From Clonostachys chloroleuca (lineage: Eukaryota; Ascomycota; Sordariomycetes; Hypocreales; Bionectriaceae): a stretch of 64,000 nt of DNA. Positions 23,055-34,949 of the stretch are shown here, piece by piece (positions within the stretch are counted from its first letter, which is position 1; each line of letters starts with the position of its first letter). The stretch spans positions 2,542,001 to 2,606,000 of the forward strand of contig JBANAY010000001.1 of assembly GCA_037952775.1 (NCBI GenBank). Direction: 5' to 3'. The translations under genes were made by a program, and so were the position numbers. The notes beneath the pieces are model-generated. The model had not been told where the DNA came from. It worked only from the letters and a program-made list of their open reading frames with translations, and ran no database searches.

Positions 23055-24858
23055 TCAAATTTCCTCGATTCTCAACGGCTCTCGGGCCTCGTCTGGCACG
23101 CCGCGCATCGCATGCTCAGGATATACTTTCAAGGCCTGCCTCACCCCCAATTCCCTCCCAACCAGGAGAAGCCAGGTGTGGGCACCTGCTTTGTGTTCCT
23201 CCGTCGACGAGGGGATGATGTAAATGACGGTGAGCGGCCATATCATCTTCAATGCGCCGAAAAGGGCCTTGGGCGGTCTCGGCCCTCTGTGTCCGCCGAA
23301 TGCGCCAAGAAACCTGGGTGTGTCTTCTAGGATGGAGCCCGAGGCACTCCAAACCTTCTCCAGGAACTCGCATCTGTCCCTTTCCAGCTGGTCAAGCGAG
23401 ACCGGGTACGGCGGGAAGTGCGTCAAGAAGGTGGCCAGAAGGTGAGCGACGTGGTAGCATTTGACCTGGGCGGCACGCCACAGCTGCACCCAGTACAGTT
23501 CCAGGGAATGGGGGGCATCGCCGATATTGAGGTTGGCCGCGACTTCTGCCTCAGCTTTCCTCAGGCAATCCATGAGTGTCGAATACTCTGCTGAAGCTGC
23601 CTGACTGTCGTGGTCACGTAGGATGATGAGCATCCTGCATTGCACGCGTGCTATCTCGACAATGTATGAAGACACCAGGAGAGGGGCGTGCTCGGACTGG
23701 TCCATCATGGTTTTGATGATGCCCAGCCACTCTCTCGACTCTGCTGGGCATTCAGAGCTTGTGACAAGTGCCTCAATTTGCTATGATCGAGTCAAAATCA
23801 GTTTAATGAGTGCAGTTGCCTTGTCGGGTGTGAGGGCTTATACATACAACCATATTATAGGCAGACCAGAAGGCCACACGACCTGCCTCGGAGAAGAACA
23901 TTTTCGACCCCCTTGTCCTGAGGATGCTGCACAGCCCATGGGAATGGAGATGCCACGGGCTCAAGACTTTCGAGTTGTTTAATGACCCAGCAAGCAGCTG
24001 TATTTTAGAATTGATGCAGTTAGTGAACCGAGCAATGAGAATGCAAACAGGGGAAACAGCGGAGGGAGTGCAAGGTGTAATACCTCGTAGTTGGCGAGAA
24101 TCCATACGGTAGCAAGGACATCATCCCTTAGTGCGCCGTCTGGCGCCTGGAGCGCCCCATGTATCGAGCGCAAAGCCTTCCCCATGTAGGTCCTGAGCTC
24201 TCGCTCCGTCTCTTCCTGCGCATCCTTGTGTACAGACGTTGGATGGGCGACGTTGGTTATGTAAGTGCGGGAAAACAAGTGAGCAGCCCAGACCAAGGGC
24301 CCGTCCTGCGGGTAGTTTTGATAAATCTTATTTAGGAACTCCAGAGACTCATAGACATTGAGGAGGATGGGGATTGACTGAGCAGTCCAGTGCTCATGCA
24401 AAGGCTTGGTCAGGAATAGAGGGGAAGGGGAGTTGGCAAGGATGAGCTGGGCCTCTTCCGGCGAGAGGTACGGTTGATCTTCGTCCAAGAAGGCCAGTGA
24501 AGGCGTTGCCGGCCCCTCGTCCCCCAAGGACGACGGGGTAGGGGCCGCTGATGATACTACTGATGGGGTGGTGCTGCCGGCTGTTTTGGGGGCGCGCTTC
24601 TTGCGCTTCTTGGGGCCGCCAGAGTTGGAGGTGTAGTTGTGGAAAACGAGCTCTTGCTCATTGCGATATCCTGGACATTCGGCGCCATACTTTATGCATC
24701 TTTGGCAAGCTGGGCGGCCTAAATCACACTTTCGTTGCCGAGACGATCGTCCGAGTAAGCTTCATCATGCTGGTTGGACAGAGCGGGCCGGCCCTCACCT
24801 TCACTCGTCTCGAACGACAGAGATGGCAGTCTTTACTCGGCTTCCCAGTGTTGGGCAT
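23055..24858 (-). CDS. Zn2Cys6 (GAL4-type) fungal transcription factor
   Basis: Exons 24858-24799, 24728-24084, 23997-23848 and 23780-23055 give 526 residues. A perfect zinc binuclear cluster occupies residues 11-38 with spacing C-x2-C-x6-C-x6-C-x2-C-x6-C, followed by a basic stretch (KKRKKRAPK) and a Ser/Pro/Thr linker. Intron 1 splits the cluster between Lys20 and Cys21. The remainder is an alpha-helical middle-homology region of the Fungal_trans_2 type, with EEAQLILANSP-like and YWVQLWRAAQVKCYH segments. This should be a nuclear DNA-binding regulator; the target pathway cannot be read from the sequence. No biosynthetic genes adjoin it. Confidence 0.85.
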
Positions 24859-25846
24859 CTTAAATGGTTACGTTCTTTCAATCTAATGCTGCCAGGCGCG
24901 CGGTTGGTGACGAGGGGAAACCCGATATTATATGAACACGACTGATCGTGGCTTATGACGGCCTGTGGCAGTGAATTCCGAGGCAGCCAATAACGTGTGG
25001 CCAGCCGTCTACAAGGAGCTGGTTGCTAAATCAGCCACTACCACCTTTCAAGTTCACTAAATCCGACCCTAACAGGGCTCCGCAGCGGCTAACTAACAAC
25101 GCTGAATCAACTTTCACCAAGGCCAGGGATCAAGATAATAAGGAACATGGTGCATGCTTGAGCGTTTCGTTTATTCATAACCGCTCTGTTGGAAACACAA
25201 CGAGAAAGACCGCATTGCTTGCGCCAGAATGCGGGCCTAATGATATATACACGAAAATGTAGCTAGACGACAATGAATGTACCTGGGGAGACAAATGATC
25301 CCTCTCTGTAGTCTTCGTCCAATGCATATCTCCCATAAAAATGTCTTCCTCATGCAAAGAGCCAGATGAGTGGAAATACTGGAATGAAGCCAAGCCAAAT
25401 GAAGATATCCAGTTAACCAACTGGATAAGACGAAGAAGCAAAGATGAATGCCTGGCACCAGTAGCCAGGATGATGAAAAGAAAGAAAGAAAAGAAATCTC
25501 ACGACATTGCGAGTAAATAGAAAACAACTCGCCAGGCATCTGCTGCCCTATCCCAACGCCATAACAATGTTTTCCTTGAGACACAAGGATTGTTCTGAAA
25601 AAAGAAAGCACAACATATATACAGTCCATAACTTTTGAAGACCCGTCAACACCCAATGACCAGGTGTGATCTTCCGGGGGCAGTCCCAAAATCGACAGTA
25701 ATAGCAAGGTGGTTTTTTTATCGAAACGTCGTCTCGTCTTCAGGTGACAGCTCGTTTGCTTTCCGCTGTCCACGATCGCTGCCAGGGAGTCGCACCGTCA
25801 CCACAGAGTGATAGTAAGGTATTGGTGGTCCATTACAGCACCGCCT
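24859..25846. other. Intergenic: Zn2Cys6 promoter and DUF1765 3' end
   Basis: A 988-base spacer between two minus-strand genes. It should contain the 3' UTR of the DUF1765 gene and the promoter of the zinc cluster gene. Reading frames are short and unsupported. Confidence 0.55.
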
Positions 25847-28800
25847 CTAAAAGCCCTGTCTTCGGAAGCCATCGATACCTAGCGTAGGAATCTCAACAGC
25901 TTTCAATGTTGGGATTCCCTCTTCACGGCGACGGAGCACGAAGCTATTACACTCCATGACCACCACCGCCCATTCCGCCAAAGCCCTGCCGGTGTAGATT
26001 GCGTTTTGTTTGTAAAATCCCACTGGTTTCGTGGGTTCGGTTTTGGGTTCTTCGCCGTTATCCGCGGGTGCCAAATGCGTGGCCTCCTTTGCGACCACCG
26101 GCTCGCCTTCAGCCTTTGGTGTTTCGCCATTCTCTTCAGCTGATGACACGCTCTCATCCTCGGAGCAAGACAAACTCTCAGTTTCAGAGGTAGATACGCT
26201 GTTGGGTTTAGAGGAAACACTCCCAGACTTAGAGACGGGTATTATCTCCGCCGTCAACGTGTGTGGACTCGTAGATCGGCTGCGAGGTTCTGCAATGGCC
26301 TGGGCCGGGGCAGGGAGGCGGGGCAACCCCAAAACACGATCTCGTGCGGGAGGTTGAGGCCCCTGGAAGCTGAGAATAAATCTGAAGATGTATTTCTGCT
26401 CATCGATCAATGGTGAGGAGCAGGTGGAGTCTGATTCACTCGTTCGTGATGGGATAGTGATCTTTGGAGGCAGTGACTGCCTGGTCCTCGATTCTGCTGT
26501 GTTGCGGCGAACAGTGGTCAATTCATCTTCCGAAGACCCCGACTGGGTTTTCGTCGACGCGGATCCTGCTCCCATAGAGAAGACCTTTCCGAAAATACTC
26601 CATTTCTTCTTTGGATCGTTTTTGAGCAAAGCGGAATCCATGGCGCTGGCACTTTCATTCAGCGACGATTCAGTGACAATAGGTCCCTTTGCAAAACTGT
26701 CAAAGTTGACAAACAAACCAGGCTGTGGCTGGTTTAGTTCTTGGCGAAGAATCATAAATCTCTTGCCAGGTGTCGGTACAATTGGCGCAGAAGATGGAGG
26801 GAAACGGCCTTCAGCCTCTGCAGTCTGTTTCAAAAAGAGATAGTGTGCCAATGATGTTTTCAGTCTTTTTGTAACCGTGAAATAAATTGATCTAGAAAAG
26901 AAGCTGTCAGCACCTGTACCTAGAGGCACATCATCGGGAAGAAGAAGGAAAACAGAGTACTTACGTGTCAACTTCATCAGCTTGGCCCACACATCGGCAT
27001 ATTCTCCAGCAGAGCAGGCGATGATAGTAAGCACGCACCATGGGGCACCAGTGGTTAAAGAACGCACTGAAAACCTCCTCCGTGAGCAGCCAATCCAAGC
27101 AGAAAGAGGCTTTTTCGAGCTGGTTTCTTCGCCAGGATATCCCAAAGAGAGTAAACCGAAGAAATTACGCGAACCTCAGTCACCGTGTTCCAAGAACGTA
27201 ACATTTTCTTGTAAACCTCTAGCCAAAAATCCCAGTCGATGTGTTTGTCCGATTTGGCTTGGGTCTCAAACTGATCGATCACAATAAATACTTCCTCCAT
27301 CAAGTCGCATAGGGTGAAGCAGGCGGGTCCGTTATAAAGAGACGTCCTGCGAACCGAAGCTTGGAAAAGGCGCGAGTACATGTCGGCGAATGTGTCCTTG
27401 CCACTTGATGACACCGCTGCGTTCTCCAAAAGGTATGATTTTAGCAGGACGACCAACTTGTTCTCCGACATACCCTTAGCCATGTCCGTCGGTGAGAGTG
27501 GCATTGACATGGCAGCATCAGACCCAATGCCGTCCATACCACCAGGTTGAGTTGCACATGGCATAGTCGATACACGATGCACCGTAGCATCCATTGCAGA
27601 CAAGAGACGTGCCTGGACAATGACGAAGCCAGGGGACATTGCCCTCTCGTTCAAGGGAAGGTCAGCCGGGAGAAACTCATTGGACAGCAAGTGGAACTGC
27701 CTGCAAAAGGTGAAAAACAGATCCGTATCCTTTGCTTTCCATCGCATCATCCATTGCCCCGCCCAGGGGACGCGAGCAATAATCATCGGTGGTGCAGGTG
27801 TTTGCCTAAGAAAATTCCATGTTTCTTGTTGTGATCTCCAGCCTAGACCGTGAAGCGCAGGGGGGTAGTTGTCCACTATACCATCACTCATGCACTCTGA
27901 CATGCGAGGGAGGCCAAGCGCATCCGCCGTCCGTCTAATAAGCTCCTGGCTCAGAGCCAAAAGCCTGAATAGTATATCAGCTACTCCTGAAACAAAGAAA
28001 CTGGCGTAAGCAAATGTCGTTCCCGCGAATCGCAGCAGAGTCGATGGCGTATTGCGTGTAGAGAGCTTATCAATGGCAAATGTGAGCTGCTTGACAAGAT
28101 TTGAGACAAACATGGTGCGAACATTATGCTCCGCAGTCTCAGCCAAGAGCGTGGCCTCATCAACACTGTCATTTGAGTCCGAGACCTCTGTCGCAGGCGA
28201 GCGATTCTGTCCCCCACGGAGTTCTCTCTCAGCTAACGGCAAGAAGGAGCTTGTCGTCTGTCTCCATTCATGACGAGTCATAATCTGAACCAAAATGTCA
28301 AACAGGGGTGGCCTTTCCACTCCTGGCACCGTCACTGAACTGGTTCCGCTGAGCATTTCTAGGATTTCTTTCCACCACAAGTTTAAAATCTGCGCTCTGC
28401 GGTCGACGTCCTCCGGGGAAAGTTTCTTCGTTGAGGGGTGGTTGGCAGTCGTCCGCAAGAAAGGAAGAAGCGTTTCCTGCACAGTTGCCATTCGCTTCGG
28501 TATCGAATTAGTGGTGAAAGTCTTAAATTCGATCTCAATCGACTTGAAGGACGACCACAGGGGGTCTGCATTCTGATGTGGTATTTCGGTTTGTTCCTCG
28601 CTAGCTGCCCTAGTACTGCTCTCACATGATGTGGACTGCGAAAACCGAGTATTGTTGACGGCATTCGACGCGCTTGCAGCAGAGGTAGCTGAGCTGCTGT
28701 CCGAATCGGCCGCATTCCCGAGGGTTTTTTGCTTCATCTTGCTAAAATAGCTGGTAGCCCGAGAGAAGGATCGAGCAGGAGGCCGGGCAGGCTCCAATTG

Positions 28801-29397
28801 TTGGATTGAAACAATCTGCGGATCAAGAGTGAGTTCAGGTCCTCTGGGTATTTCCGATGCCTTGGTGGGGAGCGGAGGAGGCGTCTCGGCCACGACCTCC
28901 ATGGCGGCGGAACGCTTAGGCCCGAATGACCAAGATCGCTTTGACAGAGATAATCCAGCCTCAACTTTGCCCATCATCCGTCCCGAGGATCCAGGTCGCT
29001 TCAACTCAAGGCTGCGATCGCCTGATGATGTGGGCGGTCGGTCAGCGGCTGACTCCTTGGCTGATTTAGAGCTCGGAAACCAGCGTCTGGATTGGTCAAC
29101 CAGAGACCCTGCCCTCATGCGGCGCAAAGGCTCCTTGTCGCCCGCCGGAGCCACCGCAACCGTCTGCTTTTGTGATCGGGGTTTTGGCGAGCTTTTCGTA
29201 ATGTCATTGATTTTGAGGGTCATATCGAGATCGAGTTCGCTATCGAAAGACGGGACATCGAAGGAGGAGTCGGAAGTTGGCTTCTGCCCATTGAATTGCC
29301 ATGAAGACAAGGCCATCAATTCCGGTGTTGAATTCGACCTAGTCATACCAGAAGTGTGTTCCATGGCAGGCGCCATGACAATCGTAGCGCCGCTCAT
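25847..29397 (-). CDS. DUF1765 (UPF0592) domain protein, frameshifted in this sequence
   Basis: Exons 29397-26965 and 26891-25847 encode about 1158 residues. The N-terminal 260 residues are disordered and Ser/Pro-rich. The DUF1765 region follows, with LWWKEILEML, the block RVPWAGQWMMRWKAKDTDLF near residue 540, CRQFHLLSNEFLP, LLKSYLLENAAVSS and IDWDFWLEVYKKMLRSWNTV. After VYSLWDILAKKPARK the frame shifts: in the next frame CLDWLLTEEVFSAFFNHWCP and MVRAYYHRLLCWRIC continue the family to a GTAAGT donor. The break is at an A5 run (plus-strand T5, 27111-27115), where removing one A restores the frame. The C-terminus is Ser/Glu-rich. Members are probably peripheral or membrane-associated; function is unknown. 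Confidence 0.75.
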
Positions 29398-29961
29398 TGC
29401 ATGGCAATCTCAGAAAGAGACGAATCCTTCCGGCGAGATGGCCGTCCAGACTGCCTCAAATCCGAGGGAACACCCAAGAAAAAGTAATTATCGATCAAGC
29501 TCAGCAATGGTATATGCAATTCGTTCTTCGTCGCTCAGTTCAACATAGCATCGATTCGTAAGTCGCTTCTGGGGACCGAACACCTGTTAAACCTTTGCTC
29601 CGTTTCCGGTGGGTTTAATGCAGGCGGACTGGGAGAGGATCGGTCAGACTCGCTGGGGAAGAGCAGTGAAGAGGGAAAAGGGCTGGAAAGAAGCCAAGCA
29701 AGCGGGACGTCGGGGGAGATTTACAAGATGCGAGATACAAAGCGAGATGGAGATGGCGTGGAATGAGCAATAACGACTGGGGCGTTAGCTTATTGCAGCC
29801 TCCACACCTACTAATTCTGTGTTTGGGCTGAAGCCACGCAAAAGAGGTCGCTGTGGAGGCACGCTGGCAGAGCGCCTATAGTTGGCTTGGCCCCCGTGGA
29901 CGCCTACAGCAGTGGACGGATGGTCCGACCTACGGTCACTATACGCGTACCAAGACTAATC

Positions 29962-29977
29962 AGCAGTAATTACTGCT
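29962..29977. repeat. 16-base perfect palindrome
   Basis: AGCAGTAATTACTGCT is its own reverse complement. It lies 565 bases upstream of the DUF1765 start codon. Possible dimer-binding site; no function known. Confidence 0.55.
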
Positions 29978-32900
29978 AGTACAGCCGGCAGGAGGAAAGG
30001 AGTACATCAATTAGATACAGAAATGATGCATTAATATTAGCAGTCCCCGAACACATGCCGGCCGGGAGGTCCCTTGGCGCTAGGTATGAGCCTCCATGGG
30101 CAGGAATGCCTTGTTGTTACGGAATCCGAGGAGCCTGTAACGTTTTGGCAGTCCTGCCCCCAAGCATGGCAATTAGTATGCTGGCGATCGACCCATCGAC
30201 CACACTCCGATCACCAGGCTGGCAACCTGGTAGAAGCCCAAGTAGACAGACCCTGGTGTACCCATTCGCAGGGGGATGGCCCCATGATTGTGGGTGGGAC
30301 GATGCACTAGGAAAACACTCCCATCCTCTCCAAAAGATGGTGTGCAGCCTGCTGCGCATCTCTGGCTGAAAACGCGCAATCTTTGCATCTGGGAACTTCC
30401 GGAAGAATAAAGTAGTGTTCCAGGCTGATCATTTGCGTTCAACGACACTGCAATTTCGCAGCTTCTCAGTCATCGCATTATGCCACAGGCGCAGGAAGCC
30501 CCGGTTCCGGCCCGAGTTTCTCGGGCAGGCCGCAGGTCGATTCTTCACTGTGTACACAGGTATTTAATCAATCAGCAAGTACCTGAACTGAGCATTGATA
30601 CCTAGCAGAATCAATGGAGCAACTCCCACACCTTATCCAGCCGGCAGCCCCTAAAGCAGACAAGGAGGGGCGGGCGAGGCACTAAGGGCCCTTCATAACT
30701 GCAGCCGCGTCTCCACAGCCCCGATGATGTCAGCCCAGCAGGCATATTCACTAGCACGGGATGGATAATTATAAAAAAGGGTATGTCATAAAATGTACGA
30801 CTCAACCCCGATGGTACACCAAAGTCCTACGGCACTACCGCCAGTGCACGGCATTCTAGGCACTGCATTGCTACCACGAAGCAGGTATTAACAAACCCAT
30901 CAGCAACACAGCAGACCGCCGCAGATGGCAATCAGCAAATCCCTGAAATCCGGTCGTCTTCCTGAGACGGGGCGTGCCCCAAACTCTGTTTCCGGCGACG
31001 CCGCCCATACTCATAATCATAGCCCCTCCAAGACACAGCTCCGGACCCAGCGGTCATGCATGCATGTATCAGCACACTCTCGCAAGACAATTGTTTCCAG
31101 GCATGCGTATGTATTGCTAGTAAACAGGGCTTACATGATGGCTGAGCTACGACAAAGAAACTATCTGGGGAACAGATGGCGGCGAACCTTGAAGTCTCCT
31201 CGGCCACCCATGCCAGCCAGTTATGAAATGGAGGCGGATCGCACAGTAGAACCCTCGAATTAATCTCTGACTGTTCTAGTGCTCTAATAATGAGCTGTCC
31301 TCATGTCCGCGCATAATCCCTGCTGCTCACCAGCCGCCGATCTGTCGGTGAAGTATCTATGGATCTCTCGCTGCTGCAGGTTGTTGCTGTCATCACAGCC
31401 TCTTGGTTGACGGAAAAGTGGCACAGCCAACGCCATTAGTCGCATTTGACCTGTCAGAACCCCAAGGTGAGTGCCCGTATGTAGGTATGTGATTTACGGT
31501 GTGGAGGGTTTGTCTCGGGAAGCGTCATGGTTCCCCTAATGAGAACGCCACCACTTAGCTAACTACGTGGCGGTTCGTTCGAGAACGGCTGGGAACCCGG
31601 GAGTCTAAGCTCATGCATGTGCTGAACGGGCAGTGTACCATTGCGCTGGCGACAGATCTGCTGATAACAACTTCTACACTGGCCGGATTCTGGGATACCA
31701 AGAAACTCATCATCTCACAACACCAACGAACCATTGATTCCGCTGGACAGGGGCTCTGTCCAAGGCCCTAAAAGAGGTCAATTGTGCCAGGCAAGGGGAT
31801 GCTCGCCCACTCACTGAGAATCCAGCCTAAGCCAGTAATACCCTAGCCCATTCACCCATCCACGAGGTCTCGCCTAAACTAGTTTGCTCACGCTAAGTTG
31901 CTAACGTACTGCCAGTGCAGAAATGGCTGAGCGGCTGAATGGACTACTGATCTCATTTCGTTGAGCCTAGCTTGGGAGTATGAACTATGATCAGCGCTAC
32001 GAGCCGAAGCCATATTAACCAGCGGTCTAGGCACAATTTATTGGACTCGGAGTAGGGAGTTTTATGGTGGCTTTCTTTGGTCCCGGACATCGCGCGGCCG
32101 GCTTGATCGAGGCAGCATACAGGGATCCGCCTTCTGGCAACAGAATTAAACCAGCAAGACGTTTCAGAACTCAAAAAAAGATGCTCTCCCGGTCTTGTGA
32201 AGGATCAACTCCAGGCTCGCCCAATATGGCCCAGGAGGAACACACCATTTTCACATTTACCCCTCTCGGCTAAGACTCATGCTTCATCGCACCGGCTTAC
32301 GAATTTCAGCCCTTTTCGAGCAATGATCCATCGAAAACTGCCCGCTGATACCCAAACCTCCAGCTCACCCACGGATGCCATTGTTCGCTTGGCAGTTGTC
32401 AGAACAAAATGCCGTCTCCATGAAGCTCCACAGCACGTGTTACTACGCTCTTAGCGTCCAGTCGATTGCCCAACATTCCCACTTCTGGACAAGTCGTGAT
32501 TCACCATAGACAGCTCGGCTTCTCCCTCGAATGAAGGGCTGGCAGAAGCGAGCAGTTCGTCCTTGACCGAATGACCACCGGCGATGGAAAAACGAGGATC
32601 ATTCCAAGCAAGAGGTAATTTACCGATCCCTTGGTCATGAGATATGCAGCTCTTGACACATGCACTATGAATGGCGCAGATCCTCCTCTTGTTTCACCTG
32701 GGCGAACAAAAGATCTCTGCCACTGCCACACGTCTTGCCGGTTCCCCTCAATGACTAGAGGGGGTTCAATTACATGAAACAAAAGTTGTCGTCACGGTTA
32801 TGTAACCCTATCTTCATGCACCAGTGTCCGTAGTTTCTTGGAGCAGAGGTGTTTGGTAATAGTAGGGTGTTCGATCTTGGCACGTTGATAATTCCTTCAG

Positions 32901-33003
32901 CAAGTCGGCACAGATTTGAAGCCCATTGCTGTACACACATATGCCGTTCAATGTCCTCGTCACATGGCGAATCACTTACCTTGGCACCAGCATTATGCGC
33001 AAA

Positions 33004-33273
33004 CTAACTCGGCCCAAGATCGCACAGCATCACTGGCAGGACGAGCCAATGATGCCACGACGCTGGAGGCCTCGTCATAACAATGCGGGTGAATTCCCAC
33101 GTGGCATCTATGGTGCAATGTAATACATAGCAGATGACTGCGGGCGTCAACCCGGTATTCTTCGGCTGCTTTGCCAACAAGTATGTCAGGCTTAAAAGAA
33201 AGATTAGGAGACAGAAAAAATTTCCCTGAAGAAAATAGCAGTGGCCTGAAAGAGCCCTCGGGTGGGCCGCCAT
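33004..33273 (-). pseudogene. Possible relic of a multi-pass membrane protein gene
   Basis: An 89-codon frame from ATG 33273 to TAG 33004. It encodes two hydrophobic segments, FFCLLIFLLSLTYLLA and the stretch ending HHWLVLPVMLCDLGPS, with a DATWEF motif between them. That order (helix, basic loop, small segment with an acidic-Trp-Glu core, Trp-rich helix) recalls the N-terminal half of Pyr4-type integral membrane terpene cyclases and related fungal membrane proteins. A single in-frame stop separates it from about 70 more open codons, and a further hydrophobic segment (KGSVNYLLLGMILVFPSPVV) lies near 32573-32632 in another frame. The match is from memory of the family pattern and is weak; chance is a serious alternative. 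Confidence 0.2.
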
Positions 33274-34949
33274 ATATTATGTAATCGCCTCTGACTGCCC
33301 CGTCCAGCTGTGCATAACCCGGTCGCTGCTCGAATTTGCACAATTCCCCATGCTTAATACCGAAGATTCGCCCGGCACTAACTTTCCCATTCACTTGCTG
33401 TCAAGTAGGTGGATGTTGTGCGTACGATGTGAACATGACTCGGTTCTTAACTTCGGCGGCGGTCTCGTGGAGCCGGTTGCCCTCGATTGGTGAACAGCAG
33501 CTACGCCTCTCCGCAGCAATTTCTTTCGCTCTCCGATAGTTTGCAATGCTACTACGGTGAAGCAAGACGATGCATTTGTAGTAAGACATCCCGTGAGACT
33601 TGTTGTCCTAGTACTGTGACCCCTGGCGAGATTACTCTCCTTGTGTTTTGTCCGTAAAATGTTTCGCATGTGGTTGGCGGTGAGTGAATCCCGACAGTCT
33701 GTGTGTCCCCGGATACTTGGTGGCTTTCACCCGTGTTGTTGCATGTCCTTTGAGCTGTGCGTTTTCTCAATCATCATTGCAGCGAATAACTGGAACTTGG
33801 CAGGCAATTCTTTCTGCTTTCAATGACCAGGGATATTGCAAATAAGAAGGGAAAAACTCAGGGCAGCGGACACCAAGGCCACCAGCATTGTGTTCCGACA
33901 TTTGTATCCATTGAAATAGCGAGTGAAGAATCCTCCTTATAAATCCAAGCACTACCGGGTTGCCGTGTAATTTATTAAGAACACCAGATTGATCACTTGC
34001 ACATCGCGATCAGGATGGAAGCAAGGAACGTTGCGTGTAGGGTAGGTTGCAAGATTGAGATCTGTCGGCAGAGTGGAGTGGTGACGTATATCCCAGCTGC
34101 TTGCCCAAAATGGATCACCAGCCTCAGCGCCGATGGAAATGATGACAACATCTGCTAAGCCATATCGATAGTAGCTGGGCATTCAGCCAATAGGGGCCTC
34201 GCTGATTGCTGCATGTTCCCTTTACCTGGCCATCAAAATATGCATATTAACCGAGTCAATACTCTTCCCTGCCTGACGGGTAATGAGCTGCCAGGTAGCA
34301 ATGGGCTATTATGAGCTGTTACGATGATGATGAGTGTATCTGACGCCTATCGTGGCCCCTGATAGATGGTATATGCGGATGAATAGTTGCCCGCGCGGCG
34401 CCTGGCGGCGGTTTTATCACGAACGTACTGGCGTGGGACGAACTCCAAGTTCCTTGCTGATCCTCTGCCTTGGCGCAGATACTTGGTGGTGTTCATCTTT
34501 CACCAACTAAAAATAATACACACGAGCTTCCCATACTCATATTTTTCTGTCGTGTTTCCCACCCGCATGTAGTCTGGTTTAGTTTCCCAACCCTCCTCCG
34601 CCATCATATTCCCAACCATCCATCGCATAGTCAACTACTACGTGGCATCGCGTTGCCTGTCTTATGCTTAAACAGGTGCCGTGTTGCGCTGAGTAGATGC
34701 TGCTGGGATTGCTCCTGCCCTCAAAGTAAGACATTGGCTCGCCCGTCCCTCACAACCTCCCGCCAACCGAGTGCAATTCGTCGCGAAAACGCACAACAGG
34801 CGGCCACATCACCCAGCTGCCAGCTCATGACTCTGCGTAAGTGGGCACCAATTCGCTCCGCGCCGCATAAATTTTGGAATCGCACCGTATAGCTGACATT
34901 CGAGGGTCCCAGACAGGCCTTAAATAAAAGCTGCACTGTTTCATAAATC

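Larger units (their letters stand above)
29398..34949. other. 5.5-kb gene-poor gap
   Basis: The longest stretch here without a supported gene, lying between divergent DUF1765 and PhoD-like genes. It contains promoters at each end, a 16-base perfect palindrome (29962-29977), and a possible membrane-protein gene relic around 33004-33273 on the minus strand. Base composition is not strikingly AT-rich, so there is no obvious strong RIP. I found no terminal repeats, transposase or reverse transcriptase motifs by eye. Confidence 0.5.

Noticed and set aside
31924..31934. A perfect tRNA A-box (TGGCTGAGCGG) at the start of a Ser/Leu-tRNA-like stretch
   Set aside because: No GGTTCGA-type B-box and no foldable acceptor stem within the next 90 bases; likely chance.
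29398..34949. A decayed LTR retrotransposon in the large gap
   Set aside because: No direct terminal repeats, primer site, or polymerase/integrase motifs seen in any frame, and no strong AT shift as expected from RIP.
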